Origin: Pseudanabaena cinerea FACHB-1277
GTDB taxonomy: Bacteria > Cyanobacteriota > Cyanobacteriia > Pseudanabaenales > Pseudanabaenaceae
Reading direction: 5' to 3'
Length of the DNA stretch: 34,598 nt
Assembly: GCF_014696345.1 (NCBI RefSeq)
Contig: NZ_JACJPY010000048.1
Location: 1 to 34,598, forward strand
In this document: positions 7,875 through 16,099 of the stretch, piece by piece
Position numbering within the stretch: position 1 is the first letter of the stretch
Layout: the number at the start of each line of letters is the position of its first letter
Made by a program: the position numbers and the translations under genes
The notes under the pieces: model-generated
Database searches by the model: none
What the model was told of the DNA's origin: nothing
Seen by the model: only the letters and a program-made list of their open reading frames with translations

Positions 7875-9017
7875 ATGGTGCTACATACAAATAACAGAAC
7901 AAGTGACAAAAGTCAGGTTTATATCACTCAGGATGCTGAGGCATATACTGATGGCGTTGACAATTTGATGGATGATTTGTTTGGCGAAGTAGAGACAACC
8001 CTCCATGTAGATCAAGGCAAATTACGATCGCAGCGCCAAAAAACTGGACAGAAAACGGGACAATCGCAATCCACTCCCTATGCTTCGGCGATCGCCTCTA
8101 GCTCTGACATCGTGGCGATCGCTAAGGTCAATAGCGACACCGAAACAGCCCAATCTAAAGATACGGTCAGTATTAGCAAGCTGAATATGGCGGATATTAC
8201 TTTGCCGCCGATCTCTAAGGAGGATGTGCTTTGGATTCAGCCCTATATCATGCGAAATCCAGAGCCAACCAGTCAGATTCCCCAAAATCCGCCTGAGCCA
8301 GTCGCGCCTAAATATAATTTATTCGATCGCCTATTATTAGTTGCTGCCTGTAGCTCGGCGTTAATCGCGGCGGTGATGTGGACAATTAATCATGGCATTT
8401 GGATTGGCAAGCAATCGGTAAATGTTGCTCAGATTTTGCCAGAGGATAATTCTAAAAACAAAGCCTTTGCCCAAGAAATTCAGCAAATGTTGGCGGATAT
8501 CACCAATAAAAATCGGGCGATCGCTACGGGACAAAGCTTTACTAATACAGTGGGTAACAATCTGCCAATTGTGGCGGCCCCGATGATGGCTAATGGTCTA
8601 CCGATGGGTAATCCTGTGGTGGGGCTTCAGCAAGCGCCCATGTATGTACCTGTCTATCAGCCCCCCAACTTAAATAATCCCAATAGCCCCAATTTACCTT
8701 CACCTTTAGCATTACCTCCCGCCAATGCCAATAATGCGGTGGAAATTGCTGCCCCCAATAATGCCAAGTCGAAAGCTCCTGTGGCGGCGGCTGTGCCAGC
8801 CCCTGCTGCGCCAAGTTTAGCCTATACGCTGATTGGTGTTCTCGACTTGGGCGATCGCTCCACCGCCATGCTTGATATGAATGGTTCGGTGCATTCGGTG
8901 GGGTTAGGCAAGGCAGTGGGTAACAGTGGTTGGATTTTGAGCCGTGTCAGCCAACAGGAAATTACCCTCAAGCGCGGTAAAGAAACGAAAAGTGTATTTG
9001 TCGGTCAAAAGTTTTAG
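7875..9017 (+). CDS. Single-pass inner-membrane protein with GspC/PilP-like C-terminal domain
   Basis: A 380-residue bitopic protein. Residues 1-150 are a hydrophilic cytoplasmic region with acidic and Gln/Ser-rich stretches. One transmembrane helix lies at about 153-170 (LLLVAACSSALIAAVMW). A Pro/Asn/Ala-rich periplasmic linker runs from about 210 to 313. The last 67 residues form a compact beta-rich domain (YTLIGVLDLGDRSTAMLDM, VHSVGLGKAVGNSGWILSRV, ITLKRGKETKSVFVGQKF). The order cytoplasmic tail, TM, Pro-rich linker and a small domain reading 'LIGVLD.GDRS.A...G....V..G..VG..GW.L..V....I.L.RG' matches the HR domain of GspC or PilP, which links inner-membrane machinery to a secretin. The assignment rests on architecture and pattern, not alignment. 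It is followed after 22 bp by the TIGR04376-type gene. Confidence 0.6.
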   Translation: MVLHTNNRTSDKSQVYITQDAEAYTDGVDNLMDDLFGEVETTLHVDQGKLRSQRQKTGQKTGQSQSTPYASAIASSSDIVAIAKVNSDTETAQSKDTVSISKLNMADITLPPISKEDVLWIQPYIMRNPEPTSQIPQNPPEPVAPKYNLFDRLLLVAACSSALIAAVMWTINHGIWIGKQSVNVAQILPEDNSKNKAFAQEIQQMLADITNKNRAIATGQSFTNTVGNNLPIVAAPMMANGLPMGNPVVGLQQAPMYVPVYQPPNLNNPNSPNLPSPLALPPANANNAVEIAAPNNAKSKAPVAAAVPAPAAPSLAYTLIGVLDLGDRSTAMLDMNGSVHSVGLGKAVGNSGWILSRVSQQEITLKRGKETKSVFVGQKF

Positions 9018-9039
9018 AGGCTAATTTTAGAGGCAGCAT

Positions 9040-9612
9040 ATGGGTCTATTAGATGACATCTCGCGCTTTTTAGAAACTCGTCTGGAGGAATTCATTCGTA
9101 ATAATCCTCAGATTGAATTGCAGATTCTGGAGGACAAACTGCGCCAGCAGGAAGAGGAAATTCTTAAATTAATCGTTAGTTCTCAAAAAGAGGAAAAAAT
9201 ATTTCAAGATAAGGTTCTCGAAATTGCCGAAGAAATTAGGGTATGGCACGATCGCGTTGTGAAGGCTGAATCCTTTGATAGGCGCGATCTGGCGGATGCG
9301 GCACGGGAGAGGGAGGCGGCGCTATTGCGGCAAGGCAATCAGGTTTGGGCGCAGATGGAGATGGTCAAAAAGCGGGCGATCGATAGCCAAGCCTTGCAGG
9401 TGCAGATCCAAGAGCGTCGCAAGGAGGTACAGGCAAAGATTGCTGAAGCTGCCAAAAACGCTAAGCCCAAGTCCCCAACCATGCCTTCCCTTGATTGGGA
9501 AAATCTTTATACACCGCCCTTTCGTGATACCCATGATGAGCTAGAGGAGAAATTTCGGCGCTGGGAGATGGATGAGGAGCTAGAGCGCCTCAAGCGGAAT
9601 ATGGGTAAGTAA
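9040..9612 (+). CDS. TIGR04376-type cyanobacterial coiled-coil protein
   Basis: A 190-residue soluble, strongly helical protein conserved in cyanobacteria; function unknown. The N-terminus [18 protein letters not shown] and the segments [31 protein letters not shown] and [21 protein letters not shown] are the family hallmarks. Residues 20-145 are largely coiled coil, with a Lys/Pro linker and a C-terminal tail [20 protein letters not shown]. It resembles PspA/Vipp1-type proteins in being all-helical, but I see no specific match to them. It sits 22 bp after the GspC/PilP-like gene and is probably co-transcribed with it. Its last 23 bases overlap the 3' end of the convergent topoisomerase gene. 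Confidence 0.85.
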   Translation: MGLLDDISRFLETRLEEFIRNNPQIELQILEDKLRQQEEEILKLIVSSQKEEKIFQDKVLEIAEEIRVWHDRVVKAESFDRRDLADAAREREAALLRQGNQVWAQMEMVKKRAIDSQALQVQIQERRKEVQAKIAEAAKNAKPKSPTMPSLDWENLYTPPFRDTHDELEEKFRRWEMDEELERLKRNMGK

Positions 9613-12316
9613 CATAGAGTACTTTTTCGGTTTTACCTAAATCATTAGCTCCTGCGAGAATTGATCGCCCTTGACTATTGGCTAATTCTAAAGAAACTGC
9701 CCCCAATGGCATGGTGACAGTGCGTAAGCCGATATTATTTTCTTGACCGATCAGTATGGTAATTGCTAGATCTGGTCTTGGTTGGGCGATCGCTGTGACA
9801 CTGACTAGACTATCGGTGCGGGATAAAAACTTGAAGCATTGAGCGCCGATCGCCCCCGTCATTGCCGCCCTGATATTTGCGGCTCTGATGCGTTTGGCGC
9901 AGCCTTCCGCCGTGACCAAGAGCAGTTCAGAATTAGGATAATTCAGCAAATCTAATACTGCCACGCCCACCTGTGATTCATTGCTACCCAAGCGTAGAGC
10001 GATATTACCTGCGGCAGCGCGTCCGACTGTGGGAATTTGTTGCTGGTCGGCTTTGAAGCGCAAAATGCGCCCTGCGGAGGTGGCGATCGCCAGTTCTTGC
10101 TCCAGTCCCACCACATCAGCCCAAAATAGGAAATCTCCTTCCTTAAATTTGGCGGCAATCAAACCACGGGCGGTCATATCCGCAAATTCGGCAAGGGGCG
10201 ATCGCTTGATTTTGCCTTGACTAGAGAGCAGAACTAAACCTGCGGTGGATTCAGGATCTTGCTCCCAAACAAATTGGGCAACGGGGCGATCGCTGTCAGG
10301 TAAGAGCGTAATAAGCGGCGTGCCGCGTCCCTTGCCTTTGACGATGGGAACATTCGTGAGGGCTAGGGGTAATGCCTTGCCAGAACTGGTTAGTACCACC
10401 ATCTGCCGATCGCTGCGGGTTTCGTAATTGGCGATCGTCACATCATCCTGTAAATCGACCTGCAAATTGCTATTTAGGGATTTGGAATTAGCCTCTAAAG
10501 CTTTGACATAACCTTTATAGGTAAGCTGCACCACCAGATCCTGCGGCTCAGCCACAGGAATATTTGCTTCTGTAGTGAGAGACAGTAAAGGAATTGCAGA
10601 TTGCGGTTCTGGTTTGGATGTCTTAGTGGTACGGGTTTTGGGCTGCGGCTCTGGGTTTTCGGTAGTTACAATCTGTTCAGATTTGCTAGACTTCTTGCTT
10701 TTAATCGGTTCGTTAGTGATGGTTGCAACGGGAGATGGGCGATCGGCATTTGGATCATTATTTGGATCACCATTTGCATCATCACTTAAAATCTGCCATG
10801 CCAAACGGGTGCGGCGCGGATCGCTATGGCGTTTCTTATGATCGCGCAATTCTTTCTTTAAGAACTTCATCAACTCGCGGCGATCGCCTAATAACTTCTC
10901 AAGACGCTGCATCTGTTGCTGCAAGTCCGTAAGGTCATCACGGATTTTTTGTTGCTCAATGGCAGTGATGCGGCGCAAAGGCATGGAGAGAATTGCTTCC
11001 GCTTGGGTTTCAGAAAGGGCAAATTCCGTTTGTAGATCGGTTTTGGCAAGGTTGCTATTGTTGGCAAAGCGCAGAATGCGAATGAGGCGATCGATGTCTT
11101 GGAGAACTAATACTAAGCCTTCCAATAAATGGGATTTTTCCTGTGCCTTTTTCAATTCGTAACGGAAGCGCTTGGAAAGAGTTTCTTCCCGAAATTCCAG
11201 AAATTCTTGCAACAATTCGCGTAGACTCATCTGCTTGGGTTGGGAACCCTTGAGCGCTAGTAAAATCACACCAAAGTTGGATTGCAGCGCCGTTTGGCGA
11301 TATAGCTGATCGATTACCACTTCGGGCAGGATATCTTTTTTAAGTTCGATTACCACCCGCATTCCCGTGCGATCGCTTTCATCGCGAATATCAGAAATGC
11401 CGTCAATTTTATTGTTATTTACTAACTCGGCAATCTTCTCAATCCATGCCGACTTATTCACCTGATAGGGAAGCTCCGTCACAATGATCGCTTGTTTTTG
11501 CCGCTTGCCCGTACCCTTGCCGCCCATCTGCTCGACAGCCGCCACCCCACGAATGGTAATACTGCCGCGCCCCGTCAAGTATGCCTCGCGCACCCCATCC
11601 GCATTCATAATGATGCCGCCCGTGGGAAAGTCTGGAGCAGGAATTATGCGTAATAGTTCTTCATCGCCAAGGTTAGGATTATCAATTAAAGCGATCGCGC
11701 CATCAATCACTTCACTCAAATTATGGGGCGGAATATTCGTTGCCATGCCCACGGCGATACCCGTTGCGCCATTAAGCAGCAACATCGGCAATTGGGCAGG
11801 CAAAACCGATGGCTCCTGCTCAGACCCATCGAAGTTATCGACAAAATCAACAACGTCCTCTTCAATTTCCCCCAATAGTGCCTCATTGCCGATCGCCGCC
11901 AACCGACATTCGGTATAGCGCATCGCCGCCGCAGGGTCATTATCCACCGAGCCGAAGTTGCCATGCCCCGCCAATAGCGGATAGCGGCTGGAAAAATCCT
12001 GCACTAGGCGCACGAGGGCATCGTAAACTGATTGATCGCCGTGGGGGTGATATTTACCCAACACATCTCCCACCACGCGGGCGCACTTACGAAAGGGGCG
12101 ATCGGGCAGTAACCCTAATTCGTGCATGGCGTAAATGATACGACGATGCACAGGTTTTAGACCGTCACGGGCATCGGGCAGGGCGCGACCAACGATCACG
12201 CTCATGGCATATTCCAGATAAGATCGCTGCATTTCTGTATGCAGTGAAGTCGGGATGATTTTGCCACCATCCGACTCCGCCCAAAAATCTAGCTGTTGCT
12301 GCCCTTGTTTTGCCAT
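9590..12316 (-). CDS. Type IIA topoisomerase A subunit (GyrA/ParC-like, lacking a clear GyrA box)
   Basis: A 908-residue DNA-cleaving subunit of a gyrase or topoisomerase IV-like enzyme. The catalytic core is intact: [11 protein letters not shown], the quinolone-region segment [11 protein letters not shown] (Gln95 and Asp99) and the active-site Tyr134 in [11 protein letters not shown] coiled-coil gate follows, then an unusual basic, Pro/Lys/Thr-rich insertion of about 90 residues (roughly 505-595) before the beta-pinwheel C-terminal domain. In the first blade, after YKGYVK, the QRRGGKG 'GyrA box' needed for DNA wrapping by gyrase is not seen; KGKGRGTPL further on is only loosely similar. Cyanobacteria often carry two A subunits, and this looks like the non-canonical ParC-like one. 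The start ATG at 12316 is canonical ([11 protein letters not shown]). gyrA and parC cannot be separated with certainty here. Confidence 0.92.
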   Translation of the reverse strand: MAKQGQQQLDFWAESDGGKIIPTSLHTEMQRSYLEYAMSVIVGRALPDARDGLKPVHRRIIYAMHELGLLPDRPFRKCARVVGDVLGKYHPHGDQSVYDALVRLVQDFSSRYPLLAGHGNFGSVDNDPAAAMRYTECRLAAIGNEALLGEIEEDVVDFVDNFDGSEQEPSVLPAQLPMLLLNGATGIAVGMATNIPPHNLSEVIDGAIALIDNPNLGDEELLRIIPAPDFPTGGIIMNADGVREAYLTGRGSITIRGVAAVEQMGGKGTGKRQKQAIIVTELPYQVNKSAWIEKIAELVNNNKIDGISDIRDESDRTGMRVVIELKKDILPEVVIDQLYRQTALQSNFGVILLALKGSQPKQMSLRELLQEFLEFREETLSKRFRYELKKAQEKSHLLEGLVLVLQDIDRLIRILRFANNSNLAKTDLQTEFALSETQAEAILSMPLRRITAIEQQKIRDDLTDLQQQMQRLEKLLGDRRELMKFLKKELRDHKKRHSDPRRTRLAWQILSDDANGDPNNDPNADRPSPVATITNEPIKSKKSSKSEQIVTTENPEPQPKTRTTKTSKPEPQSAIPLLSLTTEANIPVAEPQDLVVQLTYKGYVKALEANSKSLNSNLQVDLQDDVTIANYETRSDRQMVVLTSSGKALPLALTNVPIVKGKGRGTPLITLLPDSDRPVAQFVWEQDPESTAGLVLLSSQGKIKRSPLAEFADMTARGLIAAKFKEGDFLFWADVVGLEQELAIATSAGRILRFKADQQQIPTVGRAAAGNIALRLGSNESQVGVAVLDLLNYPNSELLLVTAEGCAKRIRAANIRAAMTGAIGAQCFKFLSRTDSLVSVTAIAQPRPDLAITILIGQENNIGLRTVTMPLGAVSLELANSQGRSILAGANDLGKTEKVLYVTYPYSA

Positions 12317-12427
12317 AAAATCTACTGAATACCATTACGAATAGTTAAGTTATAGCGCTTTTCGCGTCAGTGGGTTGCCCGAAAAGTGCCATACACCAAA
12401 AATCACCATATCAGATACATACAATCT

Positions 12428-13855
12428 ATGGAAAATCAACGACCGATCGCGGTGGATTTATTTGCTGGTGTCGGCGGCATGACCTTGGGCTTTGAGCAGG
12501 CGGGGTTTGACGTACTGGCATCCGTGGAAATCGACCCGATCCACTGTGCAACCCACGAATATAATTTCCCGATGTGGACAGCCATTTGTGCTAGTGTCAC
12601 CGAAATATCAGGTGATGACATTCGGGCTAAATCAAAAATAGGCGATCGCGATGTTGATGTGGTGTTTGGGGGACCACCCTGCCAAGGTTTTTCGATGATG
12701 GGCAAACGCGCCTTTGACGATCCCCGCAATCAATTGGTGTCGCATTTTATGCGGTTGGTCAAGGAGCTAAATGCTAAATATTTCGTGATGGAAAATGTCA
12801 AAGGCTTGACCCTCGGCAACCATCGCCAGTTTTTAGATGAAGTGATCGAGAATTTTAAGGAAAATGGCTATCGCATTCTCAATCCTTACAAAGTTCTCAA
12901 CGCTTCCCATTTTGGTGTACCCCAACATCGCGAAAGATTATTTCTGATTGGTTGTCGCCAAGATCTAACGCTTCCCAGTTATCCATCACCAAGTACTAAA
13001 CCAGCTAAAGCAAAACGGATTCCCAAAGAGCTTCTTGATTTACCTGATTGTCCGACTGTACGCGATGCGATCGCTGATTTGCCAGATGTTGCTCAATATC
13101 CTGAACTAATGCAACAAGACTGGTGTGTGGCTGAATTTCACGAGCCTCAAAACGATTACAGTCGATACCTACGCGGATTTGGATCTGACAAAATTGATTT
13201 GTCTTATTCACGCTATTACAATCCTAAAGAGTTAACCGCTAGTTTATTAGAGTTCAATGTCTATGGTACTGAGGTATCATCACGAGTTAAACTGTTGGAA
13301 CATTTACTATCTAAAGCTGAACAGGAAGCTAAAACAATTATTTCATCGAATGTTGATGCTAATTTATTGACTTCTAGTATCGGTACGTTACATACACCAA
13401 TGTCTATTTCTCGTTTTCGCTCAACTGCAAATGGTGAAGTCGAGAAAATTAGTCGTTTTTTGAAGTTAGATCCTGATGGTATTTGCAACACGCTTAGAGC
13501 AGGAACACCAAGCAATAGAGGCGCATTTACTGCACCTCGTCCAATTCATCCCCATGAAGCACGTTGTATAACTGTCCGTGAAGCCGCCAGACTGCATTCT
13601 TATCCAGATTGGTTTCGATTTCATGTGACAAAATGGCATGGATTTAGACAAATTGGAAATTCAGTGCCGCCATTACTAGCTAGAGCCGTTGCAACAGAAT
13701 TGCGTGAAATACTAGGCGTTAAACTCAAGAAACCATCTCAGAAAGTTATTCTTTCTAAAGCTAAAGATCTACAAATTAAAATGGTAGAAGCCGCAGAAAA
13801 GTATGGTGTTGATCCCCATGTAATAGAACCAAGAATTAGACAGGAAATTGATTAA
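12428..13855 (+). CDS. DNA (cytosine-5)-methyltransferase of a type II R-M system
   Basis: A 475-residue C5-cytosine methyltransferase. Motif I DLFAGVGG (residues 10-17) binds AdoMet; PCQGFS with catalytic Cys85 is motif IV; MENV (121-124) is motif VI; QHRER (166-170) is motif VIII. A long variable target-recognition region of about 200 residues follows, then RLHSYPDWF and the C-terminal QIGNSVPP motif X. A GTG at 12386 could add 14 residues, but motif I normally lies near the N-terminus and the ATG at 12428 fits better. The stop and the nuclease start share one base (TAATG), so the two are translationally coupled. The specificity cannot be read from sequence. HIP1 sites stop at 13074 and are absent from the rest of this gene, consistent with horizontal acquisition. 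Confidence 0.95.
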   Translation: MENQRPIAVDLFAGVGGMTLGFEQAGFDVLASVEIDPIHCATHEYNFPMWTAICASVTEISGDDIRAKSKIGDRDVDVVFGGPPCQGFSMMGKRAFDDPRNQLVSHFMRLVKELNAKYFVMENVKGLTLGNHRQFLDEVIENFKENGYRILNPYKVLNASHFGVPQHRERLFLIGCRQDLTLPSYPSPSTKPAKAKRIPKELLDLPDCPTVRDAIADLPDVAQYPELMQQDWCVAEFHEPQNDYSRYLRGFGSDKIDLSYSRYYNPKELTASLLEFNVYGTEVSSRVKLLEHLLSKAEQEAKTIISSNVDANLLTSSIGTLHTPMSISRFRSTANGEVEKISRFLKLDPDGICNTLRAGTPSNRGAFTAPRPIHPHEARCITVREAARLHSYPDWFRFHVTKWHGFRQIGNSVPPLLARAVATELREILGVKLKKPSQKVILSKAKDLQIKMVEAAEKYGVDPHVIEPRIRQEID

Positions 13856-14649
13856 TGGCAAAGAAAACTAACTATGATCAAATTATTGCTGAAATCTTCA
13901 AGCGACACTATGTTGAAGGTGTTGCATCTTTTACTTTTGAGCGTAAAGAGATGAATGAAATCTCGAATTCATTAGGAATGGATGCGCCTAAAAATTTAGG
14001 TGACTTGACCTACAGCTATAGATTTAGGCGAAAACTTCCTAAAAGTATTACTGACACTGCACCATTAGGCTTAGAGTGGGTGATCGAAAATGCGGGGAAA
14101 AGCACTTATAGATTTCAACTGAGTAGGGTTAATCGGATTGTTCCCAACCCAAACCTGATTACTATTAAAATTCCTGATGCGACACCTGAAATAATTCTTA
14201 AATACGCTTTAGGAGATGAGCAGGCTTTACTCGCTAAAGTTCGTTACAATCGCCTGATTGATATTTTCTTAGGCATTACAACATATTCCTTACAAAACCA
14301 CCTGCGTACAACTGTAGGCGGTATCGGGCAGATTGAGATTGATGAAATTTACGTTGGAGTTAGTCGCCATGGTACTCACTTTGTAGTTCCTGTACAGGCA
14401 AAAGCAGGTAGTGATCAGATTGGAGTTGTGCAAACTAAGCAAGACATTAGTTGTTGCGCTGAAAAGTTTCCTTCCTTAATCTGCCGTCCTATTTCTGTTC
14501 AATTCTTAGATGATGACATAATTGCCATGTTTGAATTAACTCTAGAAACTGAGCAGATTAAAATTGTCGAAGAGAAGCATTATCAATTAGTTTCTAAGGG
14601 CGATATTAGTGATGATGATTTAATGAAATATCAGGCAAATGAAAATTGA
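13855..14649 (+). CDS. Type II restriction endonuclease, PD-(D/E)XK-like, partner of the methyltransferase
   Basis: A 264-residue protein assigned as the restriction enzyme from its position (coupled by TAATG to a C5 methyltransferase) and a candidate PD-(D/E)XK core: the acidic cluster EIDEIYVGV at residues 161-169 followed by HFVVPVQAKAG with Lys183, spaced like the E/D...(D/E/Q)xK metal site, here with Gln181 in place of the usual acidic residue. GSDQIGVVQTKQD follows as in some type II enzymes. The N-terminal half (FERKEMNEISNSLGM, NLGDLTYSYRFRRKLP) may read DNA. I cannot name the recognition sequence. The gene is AT-richer than its neighbours and contains no HIP1 octamer. Certainty is good for 'restriction endonuclease' and low for catalytic details. 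Confidence 0.8.
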   Translation: MAKKTNYDQIIAEIFKRHYVEGVASFTFERKEMNEISNSLGMDAPKNLGDLTYSYRFRRKLPKSITDTAPLGLEWVIENAGKSTYRFQLSRVNRIVPNPNLITIKIPDATPEIILKYALGDEQALLAKVRYNRLIDIFLGITTYSLQNHLRTTVGGIGQIEIDEIYVGVSRHGTHFVVPVQAKAGSDQIGVVQTKQDISCCAEKFPSLICRPISVQFLDDDIIAMFELTLETEQIKIVEEKHYQLVSKGDISDDDLMKYQANEN

Positions 14650-15020
14650 TTTGTCTGGAACTGATACAAAATTGCGAGTTGTACTGATAGAGGCTTTTAG
14701 TTAATTAGTACAGAAACATTTTTGAGATTGGCACAGAGCCTTATTTTCAAAAATACTTTCAAAAATACTTTCAAAAATGCATCTGGGTTTTCAAACAGCA
14801 CAAGGGGCTGTAAGTAGAACGAGCGCATGGGGGGAAATATAACCTTTAGATAACTTTTGTGTAACTTTATGTTATTGCCAATAAACAAATAACTGGTCTA
14901 ATTGGGTATAGTCTACTAAGTCGCTTTACATTTCAGAGAAAGATCAGCGTTACAGAGTCATAAATTAATTTCTCTTCGGTTTGTATTTTCTTACTCAACT
15001 GTCTAAACTAGGCTGCCCCC
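14650..15020. other. 371-bp AT-rich spacer after the R-M operon
   Basis: No convincing gene. It contains a 12-bp tandem triplet at 14745-14780 and, toward the right, the leader of the PEP-CTERM-like gene. A 63-codon ORF on the minus strand here is produced by the repeat (FLKVFLKVFLK) and has no supporting features. I see no clear terminator for the nuclease gene and no consensus promoter. Confidence 0.6.
14745..14780. repeat. 12-bp tandem repeat, three copies
   Basis: Unit tttcaaaaatac at 14745-14756 and 14757-14768; the third copy (14769-14780) ends gc instead of ac. It lies at the boundary between the HIP1-free R-M segment and resident DNA. Confidence 0.9.
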
Positions 15021-15956
15021 ATGAAAACAATTCTTAAAAGTCTATCTGTAGGTGTTTTATCCCTAGCAAGTCTGGGTGCTTTGTCTACCCCAGCGATCGC
15101 CGCTTCCCTCACAGGTGCAACCATTGGCGGCTCTGCCCCTAACGACTATCTGGTATATGACGCTAATGCCACTAACACTTTTGTTGTACCAAGCACATTT
15201 ACCAATGTGCAGACAGTTTTAAGTGGCAATGCTGCCAATCCGACGGGTAACGTTGAGTTAAGGGCTGCTAGTGAACAAGCTGGCTTTGATTTTACTAAAA
15301 ATACCACCCTATCAGGGGCGATCGCTGGCAAAAGCCTCACCCTCAGCAGCCTCACCGCTTCAGACTGGGCTACCACTGACTACAACGGCTCAGGTAAGAC
15401 CTTTGGTCGGTATTGGTTTGACTCTGCCCTTGCCCAAGCATTGACACTTAATAATGTCCCTGTGCCTGTAAATTTTGGTAATACAGTCAATAATCTACTT
15501 TTTAATGCCTTCGTCGCTAATAAAGGCTTTGAAAGGTTTAGTGACCCCAATATTTCCTATGTCAATCAGAGCGCAGATGGTACAGTTGCGATTGGTTTGG
15601 CAGGTCACTACAATGCACTTTCCGTACTATTTAATAGCAATACGATCAATGCGCTTCCTCCTCTAGTGCAGCCTGTGGTTCAGGCAGTCATATCTAGACA
15701 AAATCTATTGGCTCAGGTGAGTGAGGTTGTGAAGTATAGCTATGATGGTGGCAATCAGACTGGTTATCTCTATAGCTTCAAAGCTACCCCTTCCAATCTA
15801 GTTGCCCTTGATGACGGGAGATCCCATAGTGGCAACTATGAAGTCACATTTCAAGGTGCTAAGCCTGTACCTGTACCTGCGGGATTTGTGGGTATTGCCC
15901 TAGCAGGAGCGATCGGTGGCAGGATGATTAAACGTCGCAAAAGCTTTGCAACATAG
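15021..15956 (+). CDS. Secreted PEP-CTERM-like protein (resembles the NF038130 group)
   Basis: A 311-residue exported protein. The signal peptide MKTILKSLSVGVLSLASLGA ends at AIA near residue 27. The mature domain opens with ASLTGATIGGSAPNDYLVYD and carries Asn/Thr/Ser-rich beta-type sequence. The C-terminus has the tripartite sorting layout: KPVPVPAG (residues 281-288, a PVPVPA variant of PEP), a hydrophobic helix (FVGIALAGAIGG) and a basic end (RMIKRRK). Such proteins are handled by an exosortase and anchored or released at the surface; no exosortase gene is in this window. My recollection that this N-terminus matches the NF038130 cyanobacterial PEP-CTERM family is from memory. It is a single gene flanked by hairpins. 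Confidence 0.82.
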   Translation: MKTILKSLSVGVLSLASLGALSTPAIAASLTGATIGGSAPNDYLVYDANATNTFVVPSTFTNVQTVLSGNAANPTGNVELRAASEQAGFDFTKNTTLSGAIAGKSLTLSSLTASDWATTDYNGSGKTFGRYWFDSALAQALTLNNVPVPVNFGNTVNNLLFNAFVANKGFERFSDPNISYVNQSADGTVAIGLAGHYNALSVLFNSNTINALPPLVQPVVQAVISRQNLLAQVSEVVKYSYDGGNQTGYLYSFKATPSNLVALDDGRSHSGNYEVTFQGAKPVPVPAGFVGIALAGAIGGRMIKRRKSFAT

Positions 15957-16024
15957 AAACAAGAAAACTCTGCTAGGCAATGCTTTCTTGTTTGATTTAC
16001 AGCAATTACCAAACGAACCACAGA

Positions 16025-16065
16025 AAAACATTAAAAATATTGCGAAGCAATATTTTTAATGTTTT
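16025..16065. terminator. Bidirectional hairpin terminator, 19-bp perfect stem
   Basis: Arm 16025-16043 pairs perfectly with 16047-16065 around a GAA loop; the outer ends are AAAAC and GTTTT, which give T-rich ends on both strands. It lies between the convergent PEP-CTERM-like and WD40 genes. A second small palindrome, AGCGC-gaa-GCGCT, sits at 16081-16093, just before the WD40 gene stop at 16100. Confidence 0.8.
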
Positions 16066-16099
16066 CCTAGTTTGGGTTTAAGCGCGAAGCGCTATAAGT

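Noticed and set aside
12386-12427. GTG at 12386 as methyltransferase start
   Set aside because: It would push motif I away from the N-terminus and adds residues without similarity; ATG at 12428 is better.
12428-13855. Orphan HIP1-specific methyltransferase (M.Ssp6803I-like, CGATCG)
   Set aside because: The gene is coupled to a nuclease, whereas the known HIP1-related methyltransferase is solitary; specificity cannot be read from sequence.
14697-14888. 63-codon minus-strand ORF in the spacer after the R-M operon
   Set aside because: Its FLKVFLKVFLK part comes from the 12-bp repeat; no Shine-Dalgarno, no family resemblance.
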